Assembly: GCA_021014325.1 (NCBI GenBank)
Contig: CM037473.1
Span: 26,154,822 to 26,218,821, forward strand
Origin: Plazaster borealis
Lineage: Eukaryota; Echinodermata; Asteroidea; Forcipulatida; Labidiasteridae
DNA length: 64,000 nt
Direction of reading: 5' to 3'
Shown here piece by piece: positions 39,701-46,922 of the stretch; within the stretch, counting starts at the first letter, position 1; every line of letters begins with the position of its first letter. The notes below the pieces were generated by a model. The model did not search any database. It saw only the letters and a list, made by a program, of their open reading frames with translations, and was not told where the DNA came from. The position numbers were made by a program, and so were the translations under genes.

Positions 39701-42700
39701 ATCAAGAGAAAACCATATAGAATGCTCCAGATAGCCAGTAGGGCTTTTAAAACCAAGATAAACACCAAGTAGAAAACATTCTGAAGACCTTATTTCAATT
39801 GGAATCTGACTTTTTTATTCTTCTTAAAGATCAACTTGAACGAAATGTGTTTTTTCCCACCATTGGTGGTGCCTTGCATGGTTCCTAGCATAGACCCATA
39901 AAAATGAAAAGTGAAAACAAGACGGCAGTACCAGTGCCTCAGAAAACTAGCGTAAAACCAGTCTGTGTTGTGACGTATAATAGGTCACAACACGGACTCA
40001 ATGAATGTTGTTTATATTCCTTTGCTATGCATTTTCCATTGTCTTGTATGGTTCGAGTCTGTAGTGTGACTCCGCAGTGCTGTTTTGATTCCTAGGCGCT
40101 TAGGAGCTTTTCGTGAATCTCTGAATTTTTTACACTGATCAAAATGTGGGTTTGTTTTACATTAGTTTTACTCAGCGGCTTGAGGCGGAACCGATCTGCA
40201 ACTGTTTGCACTTTATAAATCTCTCTTTATTATTATTATGAAACCATTTTCACTGAGTTTTACTCAAGTATAAGTAATCATTAAACATTCATTTACCTAT
40301 ATATAATAAAAGAACAATAAAGTTAATTTCTTTCAAGTTGATCTTCCAGGCCAATCCAGCAGGAAGAGATCCCATAAATCCCGGCTTTCTAGATTATATG
40401 TAATATTAGATAATAATAACTAGTTTTTATTTAGCGCTTTATCTACAGGCTTCTTAAAGTGCTTGCTATTATTTTTAAGACAAGTAGAACAAGAGTGCTG
40501 AGCATACTAGTCATTGCATGGATTAAAATCTTGTTTAAAATGTAAACACATACTACAGTTTTAATTAGCCAAAAGTTCCCCTCCCCCTAAAAAGAAATGG
40601 TGCACCCCTTGTACCATATTTTTGTTGCTAGGTACAATTGTGTGTGTGTCTAGAAAGAATACAAATCTAAATTTTGATATTAGGCGCTGGTACATTTTAA
40701 TGTGTTTTTAGATAGAAGTTTGCGTTTCTTTTTCGGGCAAACCACCCCCTCTTCCTTCCCAAGCACACAGAAAGTTGTTGATGTTCTGGAAATATTATAA
40801 AGCTGTGTCTATTGTATATTATAAAGCTGTGTCTATATTTTGAAAAAGACTTCCTTTTTTTGTCATGCAGTGAATCATAATTCATAATTTCATTGAATTT
40901 CCTCGCCCCCCCCCCCTCCTGCTTACAGAAAGAGTTGTGCTCTGGAAATGTAACATACTTATTCTTTTTTCACTGAAAGTTTTTTTGCCATGCAATGTGT
41001 TATTTTGACACTTTTTCCTCCCCTCCCCCCCAGTCATTTAACGTTTTTTTGTCTTGCAGTGTATCATAAAATATAATTATAATATAAATATAAAATATAG
41101 GTGCATTAAATTGATTAAATTATACAAATATTGACTGCTTTGAGTGCTATGGTTAAAACTTAAACTCCTGAGGTGATCCTCGACGCGATCTATTTTCCCG
41201 AGGCAAAGCCTTGGGACAAGACAAGGCTCCGGGGATCATCGAGGTAGTCGTAGTTTTTACCATAACAAGTAAAAGCAGTCAATATTTACATTTACAGCCT
41301 TTACATGCCGTTGTCATGGTTGTAGCCATGTCCTCGCAATTCAGCTTCTCAGCTAAAAGTAAGGATGATTATTGATTAGCCTCCAAAATTGTTATCATTA
41401 TTATTTAAGTTGAAATGTACTCGGTTTTCGTGATCATTTTTACTTGAATCTCCTTGCAATCATATTCAAATGAAGTATTTAAGGTTTTTTTTTAATACAA
41501 TAATCAAACGGGCTGCAAAATCATGACTAGTTCTTCTCCTTCATGAAGCTTCAAAAATGCCACTGTGATTTTCCAAGTTTTGAGGAGACGTACTGCGGGT
41601 AATCACTTTTGGAGATTTATTCGCCACCAGCTTCCTCACCTACTACCTGACGTTTTGTGGTCTTCAACCAAGGTGTTGGAATCTTAGTAATAAAAAGTGT
41701 GGTTGGAATCAATGTGACGTGAGGTTCTTCAGTCGTGGTTGTTTGAGGCGCAGTGGTGGGAGGTTTAGATGTCATACCAAGCGTGGTCTGAATCATTGAT
41801 GTTAGAGGCGTATCCGTATCAGCGTCAAAGTACCAGGTAGTGGGGTGTGTGATAAACTCATCACGATACTGAGCCCTGGTAGCATTGTTTAACTCACACT
41901 GATGATTGTCAATGTTGTAATTGACTGAGTGGCACTGAGGATCAGCATGGCAGTAACTCACACAGAGTACATGAGATCTAGTATCAACCTGCCGATATGA
42001 AGATTTTAACTTTTTGTTTTCTGCTGATAGAAACTCTCTCATCTTGATGTGACGATTACAAAAAGTTGGCGCTTTCACTAAAGTAAAAGCAATCAATGCT
42101 AGGAGTACTGAGTAGTAGAAATATACTTGTGATTGTGCCATCTTGGCTCAGCTGAATTTTAACGCAATGCACTGACAACTCGATCAAGGCTGTTCAATGG
42201 TGAAGCGCTGGTGAATTTGCCACAAGGCTCCACGTCTCTCATGTATGTGGAGTCAACATTTAAACAGCATCGTCAAATAGCAGCTTATTGTTTTGTACAC
42301 TCTTTGAATCCATGTGCCAGCTTACCTTGTAGCGGTGCCAGGAACACAGTGATATACACCGGAGGAAACATCTATCTCCGACGATCTGAAGATTGTTTAA
42401 AATCCTTTTTATGTGAAGAGTCACTCATCATGCTTGAGTTGAGTCCAATGTAATAAAAGCCCCCATGACTGCTTCATTGACAGTTATTGATTCCAACAGC
42501 GACGCAGATTCTGGAGTGGTGAGTAATTATGAACTTATTACATACTGGAGGATGGGCGGCGTTATTTTCAGCTGGTTGTAATTCTCTGTTCAATAGAAGA
42601 TTGATTGAATTGTGTAAAATCTAGGTTAATGACATCCTAGTGATTTACACACAGTGCATGTTTTGTGGGTCAAATCAGTAAGATGTTGCTTTTTCTGCGT

Positions 42701-45700
42701 TCCCCATTTTTGTTACTGGTTTAAAGCATCCAATTGTTTTATCATACCCCCCTAAAAAAATCGATTTTAAAAGTAAATTTTTAAGCTTTGCAGGTTATGA
42801 ATGAATGAATGATAAAAACAGCCATTGACTTCAACTGTGTTATATACATTGTTGGTTATTATATACTGCACATATAGATCCTTGTCATTTGATTGGTGGA
42901 ACATGTGTCACATGTCATACTTTATTTTGCCATGATGTACTGTTCCGACTCTCAACAATTTAATATAGGACTCCTATATTGATAAATATAGGATGCTCAG
43001 GATGCTTTGAAGTTGTGCTTCGCACGTACTTATACATTTCACATTGAGTATTGATTGTATTGATTGCATTACGCGTTATTGGCACCCACATAAGCTTGCG
43101 CTCCAGCAATGAACACCAAACACGCTTTAGTCAGCTGTTGTTGTTTTTTTGTTTTTCTTTCAACAATTCACAGACAAGGGTACGCAATTTTTCTTTGTTT
43201 AACCACCAATTTTGTTTGTTGTGAAAAACATTTCTAATGACAGGGATCTGTTTGTGAGTTATATTTAATAAATATTGAATGCATTTCATTCGTGCATTGT
43301 CGCAGATTATAATCACTGCGGTGAAATCTGACTTTTCCATTTCACCTTGGGATTATATTCGGCAGCAATCCGCTCACAAAGAATCCAATATTTAATCTCC
43401 ACGGTAACTATTCATCAAAAATGACCTTAATTTGATTTGCACTCATGAACACTGTTGCTCTAGGCAAACCATACTCTTGTATATCCAGTGTGAATCAATA
43501 TGTTACAATTTCCACAGAAAGTCAAGGTGTTATTTTTATATAATTTTTGTTTAATGATTTGGGGTTGAACAAAGACAAATTGACTAGAGCGGGATTGAGC
43601 CAACCACCTCTGGTTTATGCCGGTGCTCTACCAACCCTATCTTTGTGCGGGGTGCCAGTCAGAAGCCACATTGTTTTCAGTGATAAGAGGATAGATATGG
43701 AAAGCAAAAAAAAGGTGCTAATGGCACTTGCTCATGATACAAAAAACTGTTCAAAAGCAAGGGACACAAACATTTATGTTGAAAATCACTGGTCAACATT
43801 TACTTTTAAAATGATGAGTTTTGTACTCGCTAAAATGTTACTAATTTTTTTCCCAAGGACCAAGTATCCTGCCTGATGAAAAAATCCACAGGCATATTAC
43901 TTGGGTGGGATTCAAACCCACGTCCTTTGCCATTCTAGAGCAGATGTCTTACCACTAGATCACCGAGATTTCCCGGTAGCTAGAGGCAGTTTAAATCCTA
44001 TATTTTAGCAGCGGGTACCGCAACGATTTGTTAGGGTAAAACCAAACAATATATTCTTTATCCCCGATGCAAATTTAATATCTATTTAAACAAAATGCTA
44101 AACCTTTGAGAGGGTCAATACATGAGGGCAGTTGGGTTGGAGTAGTAGTATCCTTTCTCGCCATCTCTAGGACCCCGGTTCGAATCACACCGGGGGCACT
44201 ATGTGGATTGGGTTTTCAGTGCGTGGGTTTTCCCTGGAGTATTTCTCTGGGGTTTTCCTCCCACATCTAAAACTGAAATTTCTTGGGTTCTTGGCTAGTG
44301 TAGTGATTAAGTTCGCTTTCTAAGAGTCCTTGGCTTCACAACCAGAATTAATCAATGAAATAAATGAAATGAAAAGGTCAGTGTTTTGCAAGTTATGTAC
44401 AGTTTGTGCAACGTTTTTTAAAGCTATTTGTCCAATTGCCATTAGGATACTGACATATTTTTGTCACAATGTTATAGCTTAGTTTTGGCTGGATCTTTAT
44501 ATTGCTTGGGGAGAAATATAAGAAAAGATCTACTTGGGTATTATTTTGAACAATAAATAAATGAATTGAATTCGAGCAATGGAGATAATTTTTGCATACA
44601 GTGAAAGATGGACTGTTTCATATTTCATCTATAATGTCAACTAATGAAAATAATCTTGATGTATACTCGGTTTGCGGTAACACCATGTGTATATATCTAC
44701 TTTGCAGTGTAGACTGTTCTTTGAGAACTTGTCTTGCTATTTATTCCACTACCGCGGAGTAGATTATGAGTATATATAAAATAGTGTTATTGCAAACCGA
44801 ATATACATTGATACCTCACCATGCAATGCCTCAAAACCCATATGAAAATATTCTCACTATTGCACTCATAAACATGTATTAATTGTATACTATAAAAACA
44901 TAATGCTAGTGGTGAAGAATTTTGACCTTACCACAAGTAAATTAACCATAATATTTCTGTTTTAATACAAAGATGGATCAAAAATGACTGATTTCAGGAG
45001 TCGTCCGTTTCGAAGTGGCTCGCAACTCTCCAATAATTCAGGTATTTAACTGCAATGATTATCAACTCTTTCAGTACCAAGGTCGTACTATGTCCACGCA
45101 GGAAGAATAATCTGCATTTGGAATACACAATCTCAGAAACGTTACTGTCAGTAACGCTTCTCAGATTCAAATTTTTGGGGATAAAAAGTAGTATCCTTTT
45201 CCATAACCGCAGTACTTCTAAGTGAAAAGTTTCTCAAAATGCATTATACTATCCAAAGCTGCTGTACTTCTTACCATGGTCTATAGACTTTTATATATGC
45301 GTCAAGTAAGAATTGTTCTTCTTGTCACAAATTAGGTAGCCTTGATCCACAACCAGGCGTTGCATCTACATTTCCCCCACTGTCAACACTACTAAGGCTC
45401 CTGGAAAACAAAGGTATGTACCAGTAATGCACTATAACATTTAGTAGCTAAGATTTATTTATTAACATATACAGTCGACTCATTGTAACAAGATCGCTGG
45501 GACAGGCCAAATATATATAATAGGGTCCCGAATTCTGAATATTCTAGTCCGCGGGAGTAGAATAAAAAGCAAGACAAGTTCTCAAAAAGAACAGAATCTA
45601 CCTTGCAAGTAGATATACACATGGTGTTACTGTAAACTAAATATATATAGAACAGGAACGTTGTTTATAGGATTTGAGGCATTGCATGGTGATCTGAGGT

Positions 45701-46896
45701 ATCAATTATTTGGTTTGCGGTAACACCATGTGTATATCTACTTGCTAGGTAGATTTTGTTCTGGGAACGTTGTTATAAGAGGACAGCAAAACAAAGAAAC
45801 ACAAAGCAGAAATGAGATTCTGGACTTCAGAATGTACTCTTTATAAGCAGAACCTCTTTATAACTGTGCTCTTTATAACGAGGTTTGACTGTATATGCTT
45901 TTTAATTGATGTGGTAAGTGCACCAGGGCAGGGCTTGAAATTTCTACAGACCGTAGGCCCGTGGCCAAAGTTTTTGAATTGAATAATACAATACCGGAGT
46001 CTTATATATCGCATATATCTACCTGTAAGGTACTCAAGGCACTTGAACAAAAAGGAACATTTTCAAGACAGGTTTTTGAAATTTTGAATTATGAGACCCA
46101 TTCATGTAGCACCTTGTATGGGTTTAAAAGGTGCTTCGGCGCATTCAGCAGCCTCTGTCAGAAACACCGGGGCAAACCCCTTCTCTTTGCGATAAGTGTA
46201 ACTGGGTTCTTTTACATGCATTAAAACAATGCACGGGACCTAAGGCTTGACGTCCCATTCAAAGAACAAGTAATAATGGTTAAGTGTCTTGCTTAAGGAC
46301 ACAAGTGTCAAGACCGGGACTCGAACCCACACTCTGCTGATCAGAAAGACCAACTATTGCATTTCCAAACAAAATCAGACACACTGTCACACTATGAGTT
46401 GTCAATCAACGCTGGTTTTATTTTGGGAAAAGATATAATAGGGTGTCATGGCTGAGCGGTTTAGAGCATCGAATTCAAGTTAGGGTGGTTTAGTCATCGG
46501 TGTGTGGGTTCGAATCCCGACCATGACATTTGTGTTCTGGAGCAAGATGCTTTACTATTATTGCTTCTCTTCACCCAGGGTTATAAATGGGTACCCAGGG
46601 AGCTGAGAAAGATTAAAGCAATCTTATTGTCCCAATGACCAGGGCACTAATGTAAAGCGCATTGATATGCTATTGTAAAATGCGCTATATAAGAACTAGT
46701 TATTATTATTATTATTTAAAGATTTTGTTTCAAATCATTTTCATTATTGTGTTTGTTCTTAAAAGATCCTAAAGTGGGCTCAACCCTACGGAGCAGGGAT
46801 TGTGAGCATCATGTTGACACAAGGTTTGTAGAGAAGGTTGCTTTGCTACAGACAGTGGACAAGTATGGCCAAGACCTTAGTGCAGTATCATTCTAG
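9795..46896 (+). CDS. GSAP: Gamma-secretase-activating protein (GSAP) homologue, 22 exons
   Basis: Coding exons: 9795-9909, 11097-11236, 11779-11944, 13194-13358, 15166-15215, 16037-16216, 16648-16691, 17537-17577, 17934-18569, 19438-19647, 21153-21313, 22062-22229, 22757-22831, 23429-23617, 24074-24265, 25033-25220, 26557-26648, 27640-27824, 29087-29177, 44973-45041, 45336-45413, 46766-46896. They join in frame to 3366 nt (1121 aa; human 854). Matches to human GSAP as I recall it: FIWAQWDVSNQQLF (exon 6), GGSFCVCY (9), LVYSPGNLLHLLNV (10), FPVPPGFQTYFTIQGLRCL (17-18), YGVLSLTEEFVSRLM (18), WNHPISKQYLAQQYVADTL (19) and a DTRFVEKVALLQT tail (22). An N-terminal beta-rich region precedes the C-terminal region equivalent to the GSAP-16K part (about residue 938 on). 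Human GSAP binds gamma-secretase and APP C-terminal fragments; its ancestral role is unclear. Residues about 323-475 are a Ser/Pro-rich insertion. The start codon follows the human-like FD-hydrophobic N-terminus but is the least certain part. Confidence 0.9.
12448..12700 (-). repeat. tRNA-derived SINE (TAGCTCAGTTGG head), minus orientation
   Basis: Plus-strand text GGTTGAACAAAGAAAAAATG, then GACTAAAGCGGAACTTGAACC and GCGCTCTACCAACTGAGCTG, is a reversed tRNA-like gene (box B then box A). Copies are at 20640-20880, 43560-43670 and 55160-55260 (all minus), and at 20955-21045 and 55261-55355 (plus). In most copies the body is followed by TGCCAGTCAGA[A/G]GCCA. Confidence 0.65.
13530..14230 (-). 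repeat. Two adjacent tRNA-derived SINEs (Ser/Leu-like)
   Basis: The first copy (13530-13840) matches the one at 4706-5063. The second (about 13846-14230) has the other body type, GGTGCTATGGCGCATTCAGC with CACTGGGTTCTTTTACATGC. It ends in a reversed tRNA head (GATTCGAACCCACACTCTGC, GCTCTTAACCGCTCGGCCAC). A (TAATAA)n run separates them, as expected of a SINE tail. Confidence 0.7.
14586..14928. mobile_element. MITE, GGTAATTACTCAAA-related family
   Basis: The ends read TTAAAGGCCCTGTACACTAT and AAAGTGTACAAAACCTTTAA. The core carries CCAATTGAGCTCAAACTTTC and TTCATGCATATGTTGAATCA, as in the copies at 25470, 27929, 30604, 37647 and 48670. It sits inside GSAP intron 4. Confidence 0.65.
16240..16385. 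mobile_element. Diverged MITE, CCTCTTGCACAACG family
   Basis: The ends CCTCTTGCACAAGGCGGAAC and GCTCCGCGTTGTGCAAGGGA are a degraded inverted pair. They match the better-preserved copy at 46923-47088. It lies in GSAP intron 6, just after exon 6. Confidence 0.5.
16826..17150 (+). repeat. tRNA-derived SINE (Ser/Leu-like head)
   Basis: The head is TTGTGGCCGAGCGGTTAAAA, CCGGACTCAAGCTCTGGTGT and GTGGGTTCGAGTCCCAGTCA. The body is CATAGGTCCCATTTGCTAGG then GTAAAAGAACCCAGAACACT. The head folds as a class-II tRNA by eye but lacks proper acceptor pairing, so it is a SINE and not a tRNA gene. Confidence 0.7.
18625..19055 (-). repeat. tRNA-derived SINE (Ser/Leu-like head)
   Basis: It starts on the plus strand with (TAATAA)n, TCTTATATAGCGCACTTATC and CACCAATAAGGTG. 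It ends with the reversed head CACCAGAGCTTGAGTCTGGT and TTGACCACTCGGCCACGAC. It inserts just after GSAP exon 9. Degenerate relatives are at 22320-22720 and 45985-46345. Confidence 0.7.
19140..19290. mobile_element. MITE, GAGCTGCTTAAGC family, inverted copy
   Basis: It reads GAGCTGCTTAAGCACAAAAA, then ACCTGTGACTGGTATCCTGC and TTTTTGCTTAGCAGAAATTT. This is the reverse complement of the copies near 3725 and 48448. Confidence 0.65.
20062..20366. mobile_element. PiggyBac-type MITE (297 bp plus TTAA duplication)
   Basis: TTAA (20062-20065) is followed by CACGTTGACTGCC. At the other end the exact reverse complement GGCAGTCAACGTG is followed by TTAA (20363-20366). A TTAA target with perfect 13-bp ends is the hallmark of the piggyBac superfamily. 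The interior has two near-identical palindromes, CTACGAGTATATTCGTAG and CTACGAGTATACTCGTAG. No transposase is encoded. Confidence 0.8.
20640..21045. repeat. Two facing tRNA-derived SINEs (TAGCTCAGTTGG head)
   Basis: A minus copy (20640-20880; GCGCTCTACCAACTGAGCTA) is followed by a plus fragment (20955-21045; GTTGCAGGTTCAAATCCTGC then TCAATTTGTCTTTGTTCAA). The pair sits in GSAP intron 10, just before exon 11. Confidence 0.55.
21871..22027. mobile_element. Harbinger-like MITE with (GGCTAC)n arm, copy 1
   Basis: It starts GGCCTTGTCTGACTTGATGG and ends CCGCCAATTTGGCTACGGCC, flanked by CAA and TAA. The left arm has expanded into a GGCTACAGCTAC minisatellite. The middle, TGCGTCATCATGCGTTGAAG, matches the better copy at 47299-47438. 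It ends only 34 bp before GSAP exon 12. Confidence 0.65.
23875..23945 (-). repeat. Fragment of tRNA-derived SINE (GTTGGGTTGGTGTAGTGG family)
   Basis: GGTAGGGACTGAAAGCCCAA, then TCCAATGCG, matches the body just after the head of the 27340-27615 SINE in reverse. Similar fragments lie at 7968-8045 and 10114-10170. It lies in GSAP intron 14. Confidence 0.45.
24330..24600. repeat. Dispersed repeat with TCTACTCTGC / GTAGATATACAC boxes
   Basis: The boxes CTACTCTGCAGCAGTAGAAT, AGCAAGACAAGTTCTCAAAG and ATATACACATTGTGTTACTG recur in whole or part at 44660-44830, 45530-45780 and 49255-49620. The last two are in mixed orientation. The 24300-24480 segment (ACTCACTCCGC, CCGACCGATTTCCTACC) matches 49380-49560. 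Confidence 0.5.
24689..24960. mobile_element. Dispersed element with TATATTTATCAATATAGGA palindrome
   Basis: The element ends near TTGGAGTGTCGGAACAGTGT and contains CCTATATTTATCAATATAGG then ACTCCTATAAT. An inverted relative lies at 42933-43140 (ATGTACTGTTCCGACTCTCA, TATATTGATAAATATAGGAT, ATTGCATTACGCGTTATTGG). Both copies lie in GSAP introns. Confidence 0.5.
25470..25850. mobile_element. MITE, GGTAATTACTCAAA family
   Basis: The left end is GAGGCACTGTACACGTTTGG, then TAATTACTCAAAATATA. The right end is TTGACAATTACCAAACGTGT then TCAGTGCCTTTAA, so about 35 bp of inverted ends are visible. It lies in GSAP intron 16. Confidence 0.75.
27340..27615 (+). repeat. tRNA-derived SINE (GTTGGGTTGGTGTAGTGG family)
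   Basis: Box A-like TTGGGTTGGTGTAGTGGTTT and box B-like CGGTTCGAATCACACCGGGG are present. The body is GGATTGGGTTTTCAGTCCCT, TTTTCCTCCCACATCTAAAA and CAACCAGAATTAATCAATGA. Near-complete copies are at 29205-29460 (minus) and 44125-44375 (plus). This copy ends about 25 bp before GSAP exon 18. Confidence 0.7.
27929..28290. mobile_element. MITE, GGTAATTACTCAAA family
   Basis: The left end is TTAAAGACACTGGACAGATT and the right end is CCAAATAGGTCCATTCCCTT. The interior matches the copy at 25470-25850 (CTCCCTCTGAAGTAACGTAG, CCAATTGAGCCCAAATTTTC). Confidence 0.75.
28378..28774. mobile_element. MITE, related subfamily (TAATCCTGTACC ends)
   Basis: The ends are AGGTATTATACAGGATTGGC and CTACTAATCCTGTACCTTTA. 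A second copy lies inverted at 56331-56714 (GATATACAGAATTGGTAGAG...CCAGTCCTATATAATACC). It shares the TTTTCACAGGTTTGTTATTT core with the larger family. Confidence 0.65.
28769..29050. mobile_element. Truncated MITE, GGTAATTACTCAAA family, abutting GSAP exon 19
   Basis: In reverse orientation it begins TTAAAGGTACTGGACTCGTC and TAGTAATTGTCAAAGACCAG. Its distal inverted end is missing, and the sequence runs into the polypyrimidine tract before exon 19 (29087). Confidence 0.6.
29205..29460 (-). repeat. tRNA-derived SINE (GTTGGGTTGGTGTAGTGG family)
   Basis: Reverse copy of the 27340-27615 SINE, with GGGATTCGAACCGGAGTCTT (box B reversed) and TCTAGAGGTGGAAG-like text near 29420. It lies at the start of GSAP intron 19. 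Confidence 0.65.
30604..30970. mobile_element. MITE, GGTAATTACTCAAA family (in unit A)
   Basis: The most intact copy: TTAAAGGCACTGGACATGTT at the left end and AACGTGTCCAGTGCCTTTAA at the right, with long matching inverted ends (AATTACTCAAAATA versus TTTGACAATT). Duplicated with the unit at 37647-38013. Confidence 0.8.
34081..34237. mobile_element. Foldback MITE (in unit A)
   Basis: TATTGACTGCTTTGAGTGCT at one end pairs with GTAAAAGCAGTCAATA at the other. Internal arms are GGTGATCCTCGATGCG and GGGATCATCGAGGTAG, with TTCCCGAGGCAAAGCCTTGG at the centre, so nearly the whole element is a hairpin. Unit B copy: 41128-41285. Confidence 0.65.
34720..34975 (+). repeat. tRNA-derived SINE, fifth type (unit A only)
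   Basis: GGTGGCATGGCTGGCTAATG (box A-like) and CCTGGTTTGATTCCAAGCTA (box B-like) are followed by CACAAGGGTTTTTCTCCGGG and TTTTCCTCCCGG. The whole block is absent from unit B, where the flanks join at about 41285-41295. Confidence 0.5.
35288..35806 (-). CDS. Secreted PAN/apple-like protein, nested in GSAP intron 19 (copy A)
   Basis: An open frame of 172 codons starting MAQPQVYFYYSVLLALIAFT, with a good start context (GCCAAGATGG). Residues 1-23 look like a cleavable signal peptide. Residues 28-105 resemble a PAN/apple domain: Cys28, Cys60, Cys64, Cys70 and Cys82 in the order C..C-x3-C-x5-C-x11-C, then a W-Y-F segment. Residues 107-163 are Thr/Pro-rich, mucin-like. PAN domains usually bind protein or carbohydrate outside the cell; the ligand is unknown. 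Near its end are good splice-donor strings (CAG|GTAGTA and TAG|GTGAGG, around codons 165-168), so this may be the first exon of a longer secreted protein whose later exons I could not find. It runs opposite to the host gene. A near-identical copy is at 41617-42141. Confidence 0.55.
   Translation of the reverse strand: MAQPQVYFYYSVLLALIAFTLVKAPTFCNRHIKMREFLSAENKKLKSSYRQVNTRSHVLCVSYCHAEPQCHSVNYNIDNHQCELNNATRAQYRDEFITHPTTWYFDADTDTPLTSMIQTTLGMTSKPPTTAPQTTTTEEPHVTLIPTTLFITKIPTPWLKTTKHQVVGEEAG
37043..37238. mobile_element. MITE private to unit B, with 5-bp target duplication
   Basis: The ends CAGGCGCGGATCCAGG and CCTGGATCCGCCCCTG are inverted. The flanks are GTTGT on both sides (37038-37042 and 37239-37243), and the empty site GCTGTTGTAATAACTG is preserved in unit A at about 30230. 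Hence this is a clean insertion after the duplication. The interior is G-rich and purine-rich. The ends resemble hAT-type termini, but a 5-bp duplication leaves the superfamily open. Confidence 0.75.
37647..38013. mobile_element. MITE, GGTAATTACTCAAA family (in unit B)
   Basis: Duplicated copy of 30604-30970, with the same ends (TTAAAGGCACTGGACACGTT and AACGTGTCCAGTGCCTTTAA). Confidence 0.8.
41128..41285. mobile_element. Foldback MITE (in unit B)
   Basis: Counterpart of 34081-34237. In unit B the sequence jumps from the right end of this hairpin straight to AGCCTTTACATGCCGTTGTC, so the 725-bp block of unit A starts at the hairpin edge. Confidence 0.6.
41617..42141 (-). CDS. Secreted PAN/apple-like protein, nested in GSAP intron 19 (copy B)
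   Basis: Duplicate of the 35288-35806 ORF, 174 codons, with the same signal peptide, five cysteines and Thr/Pro-rich tail. Differences counted by eye: about eight base substitutions, four of them changing residues (Pro4Ser, Asn53Asp, Glu67Asp, His164Arg) and four silent. A 6-base difference next to the stop adds Gly-Glu at the C-terminus. All cysteines are kept. No stop or frameshift has appeared in either copy. The donor-like CAG|GTAGTA near the end is replaced here by CGT|CAGGTAGTAG in the same position, so a shared splice site is possible. Whether either copy is transcribed cannot be told from sequence. Confidence 0.55.
   Translation of the reverse strand: MAQSQVYFYYSVLLALIAFTLVKAPTFCNRHIKMREFLSAENKKLKSSYRQVDTRSHVLCVSYCHADPQCHSVNYNIDNHQCELNNATRAQYRDEFITHPTTWYFDADTDTPLTSMIQTTLGMTSKPPTTAPQTTTTEEPHVTLIPTTLFITKIPTPWLKTTKRQVVGEEAGGE
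42933..43140. mobile_element. Dispersed element, inverted relative of 24689-24960
   Basis: It contains AATATAGGACTCCTATATTG then ATAAATATAGGAT, and ATTGATTGCATTACGCGTTA. It starts immediately at the right edge of duplication unit B. Confidence 0.5.
43560..43670 (-). repeat. tRNA-derived SINE fragment (TAGCTCAGTTGG family)
   Basis: GGGGTTGAACAAAGACAAAT, ACTAGAGCGGGATTGAGCCA and GTGCTCTACCAAC are the reversed head. GGTGCCAGTCAGAAGCCAC follows. Confidence 0.5.
43880..44375. repeat. Two tRNA-derived SINEs of different families
   Basis: A minus Gly/Glu-like copy (43880-44060; GGGATTCAAACCCACGTCCT, TCTTACCACTAGATCACCGA) is followed by a plus copy (44125-44375; GCAGTTGGGTTGGAGTAGTA, CGGTTCGAATCACACCGGGG, TTTTCCTCCCACATCTAAAA). 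They lie in GSAP intron 19, just before exon 20. Confidence 0.65.
45469..45895. mobile_element. Tc1/mariner-pogo-like MITE with a nested insertion
   Basis: The outer ends TACAGTCGACTCATTGTAAC and GAGGTTTGACTGTA are inverted and flanked by TA. AAGATCGCTGGGACAGGCC and CAAAACAAAGAAACACAAAG are shared (reversed) with 54055-54410. About 240 bp in the middle (45530-45770) is the GTAGATATACAC repeat inserted inside. It lies in GSAP intron 21. Confidence 0.6.
45985..46715. repeat. Pair of tRNA-derived SINEs (Ser/Leu-like), facing
   Basis: The minus copy (45985-46345: CTTATATATCGCATATATCT, GGGACTCGAACCCACACTCT) and the plus copy (46440-46715: GTCATGGCTGAGCGGTTTAG, GTGTGGGTTCGAATCCCGAC) meet head to head just before GSAP exon 22. 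The plus copy ends in AAAATGCGCTATATAAGAAC plus (TTATTA)n. Confidence 0.65.
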
Positions 46897-46922
46897 GTTT
46901 GGCTTCTCGTTATTATTTCTAC

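Larger units (their letters stand above)
36596..42931. repeat. Tandem duplication, unit B (about 6.3 kb)
   Basis: Direct repeat of 29796-36593. It has a private 196-bp MITE at 37043-37238, a private insert of about 40 bp, AAATGC(ATTATT)n, at about 37393-37432, and lacks the 725-bp block of unit A. Its right edge (TTTATTTTGCCATGATG) is the boundary with single-copy intron. Confidence 0.85.
29178..44972 (+). other. GSAP intron 19 (15.8 kb), host of the tandem duplication
   Basis: It joins exon 19 (ends ADTLKE plus one base) to exon 20 (starts at 44973 after TTTTAATACAAAG). It is by far the longest intron of the gene. About 13.1 kb of it is the two duplicated units. No plus-strand coding exon was recognised within it. 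Confidence 0.75.

Noticed and set aside
30000..43000. Intron-encoded transposase or reverse transcriptase that could have made the duplication
   Set aside because: No ORF resembling either was found; the units are simple direct repeats, better explained by unequal exchange or replication slippage.
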